Shown piece after piece: positions 52,826-61,695 of a stretch of DNA of 64,000 bases. The DNA is from Tamlana carrageenivorans (GTDB lineage Bacteria; Bacteroidota; Bacteroidia; Flavobacteriales; Flavobacteriaceae). The stretch spans positions 1,488,001 to 1,552,000 of the forward strand of contig NZ_CP025938.1 in NCBI RefSeq assembly GCF_002893765.1. Direction: 5' to 3'. The first letter of the stretch is position 1, and every line of letters begins with the position of its first letter. A program made the translations under genes and the position numbers. The notes under the pieces were generated by a model. It had not been told where the DNA came from. It did no database searches and saw only the letters and a list, made by a program, of their open reading frames with translations.

Positions 52826-53023
52826 TAAACTTGTTTTAGGAACAGTTCAATTAGGGTTGAACTATGGTATTAACAATCAGATAGGACAGCCCTCATTAGA
52901 CAAAGCATTTGGTATTTTAAATACAGCTTTTGATAATGGTATACAAATACTAGATACAGCTGAAGGCTATGGGAATTCTCATGAAATTATAGGTGAGTTC
53001 TTAAAAAATAATTCAAATAAGTC

Positions 53024-53032
53024 ATTTGAAAT
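53024..53032. repeat. Left target-site duplication of the IS4-family element
   Basis: ATTTGAAAT, identical to 54370-54378, within aldo/keto reductase codons 69-72. Confidence 0.9.
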
Positions 53033-54369
53033 CAATCCTGTCCTAAACATTTTTGATCTAATCAAAAGTCAACGATTTTACTGGTAATTAGCCATGTTTT
53101 TTATCTTTTTCAAAAAAGAACCCCTTGTGTATAATTTTGTTTGGGGGGAGGCTGCTCGTTAAAAGGGCTATCAATCCATTTTTGCAAATCCACTTTGACA
53201 AAAAGGTTAAGTCTTATAAAAGCTACTAAATTGGACAAGTACCAATTATATTTTGCATTTGCTTTTAAGGCTTTTAGGATGAGTATAGTAATAAGAGCCG
53301 TCCATATTTGTATCATTACGGCATTTTCAGAAGTTCCTATAAACGATTTAATATGTAGCTGTTGTTTGATGTCTCTAAAGAATATCTCAATATCCCATCT
53401 AGCTTTGTAGAGTTGGCTAATTGTGTTTGCTGTCCAAGACATTTGGTTGGTAATAAGTTCTATTTCCTGGTTATTTTTATCGTCCCATACAGCTATTCTA
53501 CGTAGCTTCTTTGGGTATTTTGTTTTTGATTTAGCCCCTGTTAGCTCAATGATTTCATCTTTTAAAACATGATGATGTCTATTTTCTGGCAATTCTTTTT
53601 CTTTAATACTCTTAAATTGGATGTTTTCTTTGTGCCTAATTACAAAAAACACTTGGTTGCTGTCCCAAACGTTAAGTAACGAAAAATCATTATAAAATCG
53701 ATCTGCGACAATAACCGAACGGCTAATCAAAGGAATATCGTAAGCTCCTTTATTATCTGCTGTTTTACCATCGCTAATATTTACATAGTGCGGTAAATTA
53801 CCATCATAATCAAGCAAGGTGTGCATTTTTACAGCTCCTTTGTGGGTTTTGTATTTTGCCCAATCAAAGAGACTTAAACATAGACTTATCGTTGTAGAAT
53901 CTAATAGAAATATCTTGGATTTAATTTTGAATTTAACACGTTTTAAGTGAGGGTGCTGTCCAAAACTTTTTAAAAGAACATAGTAGTAATCTCGATAAAG
54001 CGTCCAGTCTCGATGTTTGTTTTGATAGCTTATCGTTGATTTAGAAGGTGCTTTCTGTATGCCTAAATGATTAAGGTTTCCTGTGGCAGAGCGAAGTCCA
54101 TTACTTATATCTCGGACGGATTGACTTTTTGCAAATTGACAAAACAACATGGAGACTAAATGTGTCCAACTATTAAATCCTTTTTGATGTTTATCTGTTC
54201 CCTTGGCTTTTACAAGTTTAGAAAAACTAGAACGGTCTAATTTGGAGATTATCTGAGAGAACAATGTTATATTTGTCATGGAGAAAGGTTATTTTTTGTT
54301 GTGCAACTCAAAAATAATATTTTGAGATACAAAATCCCTTTCTCTTTTTAAGCGTTTTGGACGCTATTG
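53033..54369 (-). mobile_element. IS4-family insertion sequence in the pse operon
   Basis: A 1337-bp element with imperfect terminal inverted repeats: the left end starts CAATCCTGTCCTAAAC and the right end, inverted, starts CAATAGCGTCCAAAAC. It is bounded by the 9-bp direct repeat ATTTGAAAT at 53024-53032 and 54370-54378. Its transposase gene is intact and points opposite to the operon. A perfect duplication and an intact gene indicate a recent insertion. Confidence 0.92.
53110..54279 (-). CDS. IS4-family transposase
   Basis: A full-length 389-residue DDE transposase. The N-terminal part has the domain signature FNSWTHLVSMLFCQFAKSQS and GNLNHLGIQKAPSKSTISY; the catalytic aspartates are in IFLLDSTTISL and VIVADRFYNDF, and the glutamate block is ARWDIEIFFRDIKQ with the tyrosine-lysine YKARW pattern of IS4 enzymes. 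A C-terminal helix-rich region closes it. Start and stop lie inside the inverted repeats at 53033-54369, so the element is probably autonomous. Confidence 0.92.
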   Translation of the reverse strand: MTNITLFSQIISKLDRSSFSKLVKAKGTDKHQKGFNSWTHLVSMLFCQFAKSQSVRDISNGLRSATGNLNHLGIQKAPSKSTISYQNKHRDWTLYRDYYYVLLKSFGQHPHLKRVKFKIKSKIFLLDSTTISLCLSLFDWAKYKTHKGAVKMHTLLDYDGNLPHYVNISDGKTADNKGAYDIPLISRSVIVADRFYNDFSLLNVWDSNQVFFVIRHKENIQFKSIKEKELPENRHHHVLKDEIIELTGAKSKTKYPKKLRRIAVWDDKNNQEIELITNQMSWTANTISQLYKARWDIEIFFRDIKQQLHIKSFIGTSENAVMIQIWTALITILILKALKANAKYNWYLSNLVAFIRLNLFVKVDLQKWIDSPFNEQPPPKQNYTQGVLF

Positions 54370-54378
54370 ATTTGAAAT
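54370..54378. repeat. Right target-site duplication of the IS4-family element
   Basis: Second copy of ATTTGAAAT directly after the right end of the element. Confidence 0.9.
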
Positions 54379-55040
54379 TATTACGAAACTAGCGGCCAAT
54401 ACATTTGTTTCTAAAAATCAGTTTCTAAATCATATTAAAACTAATTGTAAAACATTAAATGTAGACCATCTTTATGGTTATATGTTTCATAACTACCACA
54501 GTTTTAAAGAACAAGAAGTGCTTTACCCTGAATTACTTAAAGCTAGGGATAAGAAGATTATAAATAAAGCAGGGATTTCGCTTTATACTAATGAGGAAAT
54601 TGAAGATATTTTGATAAACTATTCTGATTTTGATTTTATACAAATACCATTTAATCTTTTTGACAATGCATCTAAACGAAAAGAACTTTTAGAGTATGCA
54701 AAATCAAAGAATATAGAAGTACATACTCGGTCAGTATTTTTACAAGGCTTATTTTTTATGCAAAGTAAATTATTACCAGAAAAGCTAAAATCATTAAAAC
54801 CATATCTTGAAAAACTAGATGTGATTAAAGGAAGATATAATTTAACTATTGAGACGTTGGCATTACAGTATGTGCTGCAAAAAGAGTACATTGAACACGT
54901 ACTTATTGGTGTTGAAACATCGGAACAATTAATGAATAATATTAATATTACTTTAAAGAAGCAAAAGGTACCCCATGATATTATAGACAGCTTCGATATA
55001 AGCGAAATAGAGTTATTAAACCCGTCAAATTGGAATTAAA

Positions 55041-55808
55041 ATGAAGGTTGTAGTTGTTACTCAAGCAAGATCAGGTTCTACACGATTGCCAAACAAGGTT
55101 TTACTAAAGGTTAAAGAGAAAACACTTTTGCAAATTCATATAGATCGAATAAAGCAAGCCGAAGAAGTAGATTCTATTTTTATTGCTACAACAAATAAAA
55201 AGGTTGATGATGTCATTGAAGATCTTGCCAATAACTTGGGAGTAAACTTTTATAGAGGAAGTGAAAATGATGTATTGGATAGGTTTTATCAAACAGTAAA
55301 GGATATTAAGCCTGACTTTGTTGTAAGACTTACATCAGATTGCCCGCTTATCGACCCAAAACTTTTAGATGAAGTCATTAGTCAAGCCAAAACTAAAAAC
55401 TTAGATTATTACGCAAATATTATTGAGGAGCGTTATCCTGATGGGCAAGATATAGAAGTGTTTAAGTTTTGGGCTTTAGAGAAGGCATGGAATGAAGCGA
55501 GTTTAATTTCAGACAGAGAACATGTAACGCCATATATTAGGAATAATTCAAGCTATAAAGGAGGTGAAGTGTTTAAATCTGAAAACCATGGTTTAAGAGA
55601 TAATTACAGCCATGTTCGTTTAACGGTTGATGAATTTCAAGACCTTGAAGTGATTAAACATATTGTAAATGAGCTAGGCTTTGACCAAGATTGGAAAACA
55701 TACGCAGATTATTATTTAAATAATCCGAAAATTAAAACACTTAATAGTACAATTGTTAGAAACGAAGGTTATCAAAAATCTGTTAATCAAGATAAAAATA
55801 ACCAGTAA
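55041..55808 (+). CDS. SpsF/PseF-like CMP-sugar cytidylyltransferase
   Basis: A 255-residue nucleotidyltransferase of the acylneuraminate cytidylyltransferase family. The N-terminal signature is TQARSGSTRLPNKVLLKV, then IFIATTNKKVDD, RGSENDVLDRFYQ and RLTSDCPLIDP. In this context it should activate pseudaminic acid with CTP, the PseF step; the family also includes spore-coat SpsF proteins. It starts 1 base after the aldo/keto reductase stop. Confidence 0.85.
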   Translation: MKVVVVTQARSGSTRLPNKVLLKVKEKTLLQIHIDRIKQAEEVDSIFIATTNKKVDDVIEDLANNLGVNFYRGSENDVLDRFYQTVKDIKPDFVVRLTSDCPLIDPKLLDEVISQAKTKNLDYYANIIEERYPDGQDIEVFKFWALEKAWNEASLISDREHVTPYIRNNSSYKGGEVFKSENHGLRDNYSHVRLTVDEFQDLEVIKHIVNELGFDQDWKTYADYYLNNPKIKTLNSTIVRNEGYQKSVNQDKNNQ

Positions 55809-55810
55809 CT

Positions 55811-57151
55811 TTGAATTCAGAATTATTTTTTAAAACCATGAATAAAGGAACAGGACAGCGGCTATATAAAAAAGCAAAAACATTAATTCCAGGAGGAACC
55901 ATGTTATTATCTAAACGTCCAGAGATGTTTTTACCAGAAAACTGGCCATCCTATTTTTCGAAAGCAAAAGGATGTAAGGTTTGGGATCTTGATGGTAAGG
56001 AATATACTGATATGTGTATTATGGGGATTGGTACCAATACACTTGGTTATGGTAATGATGAGGTAGATAATGCTGTTTTACAAACTGTTAAAAATGGCAA
56101 TATGAGTACGTTAAGCTGTCCGGAAGAGGTTGCTCTAGCCGAGAAATTGGTCGAAATTAACCCTTGGGCAGATATGGTTAGATTTGCCCGAAGTGGTGGC
56201 GAAGCTAATTCTATTGCTATAAGAATTGCAAGAGCGGCATCTGGAAAAGATAAAGTGGCTATTTGCGGCTATCATGGGTGGCACGATTGGTACTTGTCTG
56301 TAAACCACAATGACGGCGATGATCTTTCTGGGCACCTTTTACCAGGGTTAAACCCACAAGGTGTACCTAAAAACTTAAAGGATACTGTATATCCTTTCCG
56401 TTATAATAATTATCAAGAATTGTTGTCTATCATTGATAATAATGATATTGGTGTTATTAAAATGGAAGTAGTTAGAAATTTTGGACCCGAAGATAATTTT
56501 TTAAAAAAAGTTAGAGATTTGGCCACCGATCGAAATATCGTATTGATTTTTGATGAATGCACATCTGGTTTTAGGGAAACTTATGGAGGTATATACCAAA
56601 AATACGGAGTAGAACCTGATGTTGCCATGTATGGCAAAACAATTGGAAATGGGTATGCTCTAACCGCTGTGGTAGGAAAGAAATCAGTAATGGAAGCGGC
56701 TCAAACTTCATTTATAAGCAGTACCTTTTGGACAGAACGTATTGGGCCAACGGCAGCATTAAAAACCCTTGAAGTTATGGAGAATATGAAATCTTGGGAA
56801 ATTATTACCGAGCAAGGCAAAAAAATGCAAAATCAATGGAAATCACTGGCCAAAACACATAATCTATCCATTTCTGTTGCTGGAATACCAGCATTAAGCA
56901 CTTATGCTTTTAACAGCGACAGTGCTAATGAATACAAAACATTTGTAACCCAAGAAATGCTTAAAAAAGGCTTTTTGGCAAGTACTAACTTTTACGCTTG
57001 TACAGCGCATAAAGACAAGAATATAGAAGAGTATTTCGATGCTTTGGATGGTGTTTATAAAACTATTTCCGAATGTGAAGTAGGAAATAAAAATATCCAT
57101 GATTTATTAGAGGGTCCCGTATGTCATTCAGGATTCAAGCGATTGAATTAA
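55811..57151 (+). CDS. Class III aminotransferase (glutamate-1-semialdehyde aminomutase-like) in the pse operon
   Basis: A 446-residue PLP enzyme. It resembles glutamate-1-semialdehyde aminomutases: LIPGGTMLLSKRPEM, GYGNDEVDNAVL, RFARSGGEANSIAIRIAR, GYHGWHDWYLS, LIFDECTSGFRETYGG and the PLP lysine in MYGKTIGNGYALTAVVG. The start is a TTG at 55811, 3 bases after the previous stop. Heme synthesis is not expected in this operon, so a sugar or acyl-side substrate is more likely; such genes are known from glycosylation islands. The substrate is unknown. Confidence 0.85.
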   Translation: MNSELFFKTMNKGTGQRLYKKAKTLIPGGTMLLSKRPEMFLPENWPSYFSKAKGCKVWDLDGKEYTDMCIMGIGTNTLGYGNDEVDNAVLQTVKNGNMSTLSCPEEVALAEKLVEINPWADMVRFARSGGEANSIAIRIARAASGKDKVAICGYHGWHDWYLSVNHNDGDDLSGHLLPGLNPQGVPKNLKDTVYPFRYNNYQELLSIIDNNDIGVIKMEVVRNFGPEDNFLKKVRDLATDRNIVLIFDECTSGFRETYGGIYQKYGVEPDVAMYGKTIGNGYALTAVVGKKSVMEAAQTSFISSTFWTERIGPTAALKTLEVMENMKSWEIITEQGKKMQNQWKSLAKTHNLSISVAGIPALSTYAFNSDSANEYKTFVTQEMLKKGFLASTNFYACTAHKDKNIEEYFDALDGVYKTISECEVGNKNIHDLLEGPVCHSGFKRLN

Positions 57152-57156
57152 AAGTG

Positions 57157-58629
57157 ATGGCAAAAAAAATAATTTTTAGGGCTGATGGAAATTCCACAAA
57201 TGGATTAGGACATTTGTATAGGTTATTCAGTCTGGTTGAAATTGTTAAAGATTCATATGAGTTTGTGTTTTTAACGCATGAATCATCAACAAACGATGTT
57301 ATTCCTAAAGCATATCCTACTGTAATTATTCCAAAAGCTATAGGTGTTGAGGAGGAGCCAGAGTGGATAGCCGCTAACTTATTTCCAGAAACGCATATCA
57401 TTATTGCCGATGGTTACCAGTTTACAACATCATATCAAAAAGAAATAAAAGCAAAAGGCTACCGTTTGGTTTATGTTGATGATTTAGTAAAAGATCACAT
57501 GTATGCAGATTTGGTTGTGAATCATTCTCCATATATTCGAGAAAAGCATTATACAAAAGAACCTTATACTAAGTTAGCACTAGGTACTCAATATGCTTTG
57601 TTAAGACCTTTATTTTTAGACGAAGCGACAAAGAATAAAACGATCACAACAATTGATACGGCTTTTGTATGTTTTGGTGGTGCAGATCCATATAATTTAA
57701 CCATAAAAGCCGTTAAAGGTCTGTTGCAAATTTCAAATTTTAAAACTACCCATGTCGTTTTAGGAGGTGCTTATAAACATGAAGATATTTTTGCTCTAGA
57801 AGCAAAGCATTCTGATAAATTAAAAACATATAAAAACCTATCAGAGGAACAATTGATTAAAGTGATGCAACAATGTAATTTTGCTATTGCACCAGCAAGC
57901 ACCATATTGTATGAGCTGTCTTGTGTTAAAATGCCTATTTTAAGTGGGTATTATGTGGGAAATCAAAAATACATTTATAAGGGTTTGTCTGAAAAAAGAA
58001 CCATTTTTGAAGGTAAAGATTTTAGAAACTATTCAGTTAATGAATTTGAACAAAAAGTAAAATTAATTATAGAAAGTAATTCAATCCAGACCTATATAGA
58101 TCATCAAAAAAGCTTATTTGATGGAAATAGTAAGGTTAGACTTTTAGGATTAATAAATGGACTAACTATTTCTTTTAGAAAAGCAATAGAAGAAGATGTT
58201 TTACAAGTGTTTAATTGGTCCAATGATGTCTTAGTAAGAAAAAATTCTTATAATTCTGAACCTATAAAATTGGAAAACCATAAAAAATGGTTTCACAAGA
58301 AAATTAGAGACGAGAACACCTTGTTTTTAATAGCATTAATAAACAATGAGCCAGCAGGTATTGTAAGATTTGAAATTGACGATAGCTATGCGACAGTTGG
58401 TATTTTAGTGTCAAAATCTTATAGAGGACAAAAACTAGCAGGAGAATTTTTAAAAGCCTCCGCAAAAAAATATTTCGAAATTTACAGTGTGCCTATTTTA
58501 GCATATATCAAAAAAGATAACAAAGCATCTGTCAAAGCATTTGAAAGTGCAAGATATACCTATTTTAAGGATGAAATAATAAGTGGATGTGTTAGTTTTG
58601 TATATAAATTAGAAAAAGAAGATGGTTAA
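57157..58629 (+). CDS. PseG-PseH fusion: UDP-sugar hydrolase plus N-acetyltransferase
   Basis: A 490-residue fusion. The N-terminal part (about 1-340) is PseG-like: IIFRADGNSTNGLGHLYRL, the YVDDLVKDHMYADLVVNHSP hydrolase block, FVCFGGADPYNLTIKA and NFAIAPASTILYELSC; it removes UDP from the diacetamido sugar. The C-terminal part (about 345-490) is a GNAT domain (ISFRKAIEEDVLQVFNWSND, VGILVSKSYRGQKLAGEFL, DNKASVKAFESARY) that matches PseH. The ATG at 57157 follows the previous stop by 5 bases; a start at 57121 would add non-conserved residues and a 31-bp overlap. Confidence 0.9.
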   Translation: MAKKIIFRADGNSTNGLGHLYRLFSLVEIVKDSYEFVFLTHESSTNDVIPKAYPTVIIPKAIGVEEEPEWIAANLFPETHIIIADGYQFTTSYQKEIKAKGYRLVYVDDLVKDHMYADLVVNHSPYIREKHYTKEPYTKLALGTQYALLRPLFLDEATKNKTITTIDTAFVCFGGADPYNLTIKAVKGLLQISNFKTTHVVLGGAYKHEDIFALEAKHSDKLKTYKNLSEEQLIKVMQQCNFAIAPASTILYELSCVKMPILSGYYVGNQKYIYKGLSEKRTIFEGKDFRNYSVNEFEQKVKLIIESNSIQTYIDHQKSLFDGNSKVRLLGLINGLTISFRKAIEEDVLQVFNWSNDVLVRKNSYNSEPIKLENHKKWFHKKIRDENTLFLIALINNEPAGIVRFEIDDSYATVGILVSKSYRGQKLAGEFLKASAKKYFEIYSVPILAYIKKDNKASVKAFESARYTYFKDEIISGCVSFVYKLEKEDG

Positions 58630-59644
58630 AGATACATGTTTTATAATAGCAGAACTTTCTGCCAACCATGGAGGGAGTTTAGATATTGCGAAAGAAACGG
58701 TTAGAGCTGCAAAAAGAGCTGGGGCAGACGCGATAAAACTCCAAACTTATACTGCTGATACCATTACCCTAGATGTAAAAACCGATTACTTTAAAATAAG
58801 TCAGGGAACTGCATGGGACGGCCAATACCTATACGATTTATACAAAAATGCGTCGTTGCCATGGGAATGGCACAAACCGCTTTATGATGTAGCCAAAGAA
58901 GTAGGATTGGTTTGTTTTTCATCACCATTTGATAACACAGCTGTTGATTTTTTAGAGGAACTGAATACCCCAATTTATAAAGTGGCTTCTTTTGAAATTA
59001 CAGATATTCCATTAATTCAATATATAGCGTCTAAGCAAAAACCTATGATTATTTCAACAGGAATTGCAACAGTAGAAGATATAGAGTTAGCTATTGGGGC
59101 TTGTAAAGCTGTTGGGAATAATAATATAACCATTTTAAAATGTACATCGGCCTATCCTGCAGCGCCCGAAGATGCAAATTTGCTAACTATCCCAGATATT
59201 TCAAAACGTTTTGGAGTAAGATCTGGACTGTCTGACCATACTATGGGCATTGAGGCACCAATGGTAGCCGTAGCCTTGGGAGCTACTGTCATAGAAAAGC
59301 ATTTTATTTTAGATAAAAAAATTGGAGGAGCTGATGCACATTTTTCATTAGATGAGAACGAATTTAAACAAATGGTAGATGCTGTTCGATTAACTGAAAG
59401 TCTTATAGGAAAAGTAGATTATGACATGACTCCAAAAAAAATAAGAAGCCGAGAGTTTTCTCGTTCACTTTTTGTTACCCAAGATGTAAAAAAAGGAGAT
59501 GTTATAACCCAAGAAAATATTAGGTCTGTAAGGCCCGGCTATGGTTTGCATCCAAAATATTATAATGAGATTTTAGGAAAAAAATTCATTGCAGATACAG
59601 AAAGAGGGGAGCCACTTTCACTTAACATTATTGAAAGCTTATAA
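58622..59644 (+). CDS. pseI: Pseudaminic acid synthase PseI
   Basis: Condenses the diacetamido hexose with phosphoenolpyruvate to make pseudaminic acid. The 340-residue NeuB-family protein has FIIAELSANHGGSLDIA, AIKLQTYTADTITLD, SFEITDIPLI, ILKCTSAYPA, GLSDHTMGIEAPM and ALGATVIEKHFILD, then a C-terminal SAF antifreeze-like domain from about residue 275 (RSREFSRSLFVTQDVKKGDVI). It overlaps the fusion gene by eight bases. Confidence 0.94.
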   Translation: MVKDTCFIIAELSANHGGSLDIAKETVRAAKRAGADAIKLQTYTADTITLDVKTDYFKISQGTAWDGQYLYDLYKNASLPWEWHKPLYDVAKEVGLVCFSSPFDNTAVDFLEELNTPIYKVASFEITDIPLIQYIASKQKPMIISTGIATVEDIELAIGACKAVGNNNITILKCTSAYPAAPEDANLLTIPDISKRFGVRSGLSDHTMGIEAPMVAVALGATVIEKHFILDKKIGGADAHFSLDENEFKQMVDAVRLTESLIGKVDYDMTPKKIRSREFSRSLFVTQDVKKGDVITQENIRSVRPGYGLHPKYYNEILGKKFIADTERGEPLSLNIIESL

Positions 59645-59645
59645 A

Positions 59646-60944
59646 ATGAAAATACTATTTATTGAAAATAGATATAAGACATTTTTTTTTGATTTAGTAG
59701 CCTGCCAATTAGAAAAATTAGGTCATGAAATTTTTTGGATAGTACAAAACCCCAATTTTTTACCTAAAACAGGGGATATTAAAACAATTAAATTTCCCCC
59801 TAAGTTTTACCAAAAAAAAAATAATGTTGATATAGCTGACATAATAAATTCGGATAGGCAAATAAATTACTTTAAAAAAAAAGAACTTTCTTACTTTTAT
59901 TACTATTATCACGAAATAGAACAAATAGTAGAAGAGATTAAGCCAAATTATGTTTTTGGAGAAAGCACTGCTTTCCATGAATTGTTAACGATAAAAATAT
60001 GTAGAGATAAGGAAATATTATTTCTACACCCCACTTCGTGCAGATACCCTGCAGGACGCTTCTCTTTTTATTTGTATGATACCGTCTTTCCTTACTTAGG
60101 AGAGCACAAAAAAATTTTAAAGCAGGACGCCTTATCTATTATTGAAAAAATAATGAGTAGGTCTTCGAAACCAGATTACATGAAGAAGACAAGCTTTAAA
60201 AAAATAAAAATATTAAAAGACAAAATTAAAATACTCAAAGGCTATGCTATGGGTGAAAGGTTTAATACACCCAATCCAATTGTAAAATATAGAATAGAGA
60301 AGCAGAAGAAAAATAATATAGAGAATTGGGATAAACATTCCGTATTTGAATTAGACAAAAATAAATTTTCTGTTGTGTACCCTATGCATTTGCAACCAGA
60401 AGCGAATATAGATGTTTGGGGAAGACCAAAGAGAGATCAATTAGAAACAATAAAAAAATTGTCAGCTAATTTAGAAGGCAATCAGTTGCTGTACGTAAAA
60501 CCTAACCCAAAATCAAAATATGAGCTTTCAATAGAATTATTAAAGTTTATTAATGAAACTAAAAATGTAAAAATGCTCCATCACAGTGTTTCTATGGATG
60601 CAATTTTTAATAGTTCAGATTTGTTTATAACAGTAAACGGCACTATAGCTTTAGAATGTATATTTTCAAATAAGCCTGTTTTTACCTTGGTGGATGTTTT
60701 TTTTAATAAAGCCAAAAATTGTTTATTTCTAAAAAGTTTTAGCGATTTACAAGAATCAATTTCTAAAATTAAAACCGATACTTTCCCTACACTATCCAAG
60801 GATGAAAAAGTTGATTTTTTAAATTTGTTAAATGCAACTAGTTATACAGGAGTAATTTCAGATCCTTATTATAGTGATTATTCAGTTTCAAAGGAGAATA
60901 TTAATAATGTAATTTTAGCATTTAATCACATTTTAAATAAATAA
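59646..60944 (+). CDS. Putative capsule/Kdo-transferase-like glycosyltransferase
   Basis: A 432-residue soluble protein that starts MKILFIENRYKTFFF at the ATG at 59646; an earlier in-frame start would overlap pseI by 56 bases with no family support. The C-terminal half carries VVYPMHLQPEANIDVW, LLYVKPNPKS and SDLFITVNGTIALECIFSNKPVF, the layout of GT-B enzymes that transfer acidic nine- or eight-carbon sugars (KpsC/KpsS-type capsule synthesis proteins). Because it follows pseI directly, a pseudaminic acid transferase is a plausible role. This is inferred, not shown. Confidence 0.7.
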   Translation: MKILFIENRYKTFFFDLVACQLEKLGHEIFWIVQNPNFLPKTGDIKTIKFPPKFYQKKNNVDIADIINSDRQINYFKKKELSYFYYYYHEIEQIVEEIKPNYVFGESTAFHELLTIKICRDKEILFLHPTSCRYPAGRFSFYLYDTVFPYLGEHKKILKQDALSIIEKIMSRSSKPDYMKKTSFKKIKILKDKIKILKGYAMGERFNTPNPIVKYRIEKQKKNNIENWDKHSVFELDKNKFSVVYPMHLQPEANIDVWGRPKRDQLETIKKLSANLEGNQLLYVKPNPKSKYELSIELLKFINETKNVKMLHHSVSMDAIFNSSDLFITVNGTIALECIFSNKPVFTLVDVFFNKAKNCLFLKSFSDLQESISKIKTDTFPTLSKDEKVDFLNLLNATSYTGVISDPYYSDYSVSKENINNVILAFNHILNK

Positions 60945-60947
60945 AAA

Positions 60948-61685
60948 TTGAAATTAGTTTTAAGTTTATTAGTGTTTTTTTTGCCCTCATTCCTTGGTGT
61001 TTGGTTGCTAAGGGCTTTTGGGTATAAAGTAGGTAAAAAAGTTAAAATTGGTTTTTCATTTATAAAAGCAGACCAAATATATTTTGGAGATAATGTAAAG
61101 ATAGGTCATTTCAATCTCTTGTTAAACAAGTCTTTAATGCTTGAACGTGAAGCTAAAATAGGTTATTTAAATATTCTGAAAGGCCCTTTTGAACTTGTGC
61201 TGAAAAAAAGTGCGGCAATAGGGAATAAGAATTATATAACACGAGGAGAGCTAGGAGTCACTTATGGAGAGTCAGTTTTAAAATTAGGAGAATTAACTAA
61301 AATAACAACAGGGCACCACCTTGATCTAACTCAATCAGTAATTTTTGGAGATTTTTCAATTTTGGCAGGAATCCGTTCCCAAATATGGACTCATGGCTAT
61401 TATCATGCAGATACAGGTTCGGGAAGGGTTAGAATTGATGGTCAAATCCAGATAGGAGATAATGTTTACATTGGCTCAGGATCTATTTTTAATCCAGGGG
61501 TTAAGGTTGCAAATGCTATACATATAGGTGCTGGAAGTGTCATTTCAAAAGATTTAAAAGAGAAAGGCATGTATGTGGGGCAAGCTCTAAGATATTTAGA
61601 TGCAGATATGGAAAAAGTGACCACAAAGCTTAAAAAAGTTGAAATCAAAAATCTTGTAGAACCTGTTTATACCAAAAATAGATAA
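60948..61685 (+). CDS. Left-handed beta-helix acyltransferase
   Basis: A 245-residue protein with a hydrophobic N-terminus (about 1-20) and hexapeptide-repeat acetyltransferase features: VGKKVKIGFSFIKADQI, IGHFNLLLN, IQIGDNVYIGSGSIFNPGVKVANAI and IGAGSVISKDL. A WTHGYYH histidine segment is the likely active site. The start is a TTG at 60948, since no ATG lies between it and the previous stop. It probably adds an acetyl or similar group to a sugar residue. Confidence 0.85.
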   Translation: MKLVLSLLVFFLPSFLGVWLLRAFGYKVGKKVKIGFSFIKADQIYFGDNVKIGHFNLLLNKSLMLEREAKIGYLNILKGPFELVLKKSAAIGNKNYITRGELGVTYGESVLKLGELTKITTGHHLDLTQSVIFGDFSILAGIRSQIWTHGYYHADTGSGRVRIDGQIQIGDNVYIGSGSIFNPGVKVANAIHIGAGSVISKDLKEKGMYVGQALRYLDADMEKVTTKLKKVEIKNLVEPVYTKNR

Positions 61686-61695
61686 ATTAAAAATA

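Larger units (their letters stand above)
52818..55039 (+). pseudogene. Aldo/keto reductase interrupted by an IS4-family element
   Basis: Residues 1-71 (52818-53032) and the remainder (54379-55039) join exactly in frame when the 1337-bp element and one 9-bp target repeat are removed; the restored gene codes for 291 residues with no other damage. It is an aldo/keto reductase: VLGTVQLGLNYG at the start, ILDTAEGYG with Asp46 and Tyr51, then Lys75 in IITKL and His109 in YMFHNYHSF, so the catalytic D-Y-K-H set is split by the insertion. The N-terminal frame runs into the element and stops at 53087. The position inside the pse operon suggests a modifying step in the nine-carbon sugar pathway that may now be lost. 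Confidence 0.93.

Noticed and set aside
57121..57156. Upstream start of the PseG-PseH fusion
   Set aside because: Would overlap the aminotransferase gene; the conserved PseG start begins after the Met at 57157.
59589..59645. Upstream extension of the glycosyltransferase gene
   Set aside because: Overlaps pseI coding sequence by 56 bases and adds residues that do not fit; the ATG at 59646 follows the pseI stop cleanly.
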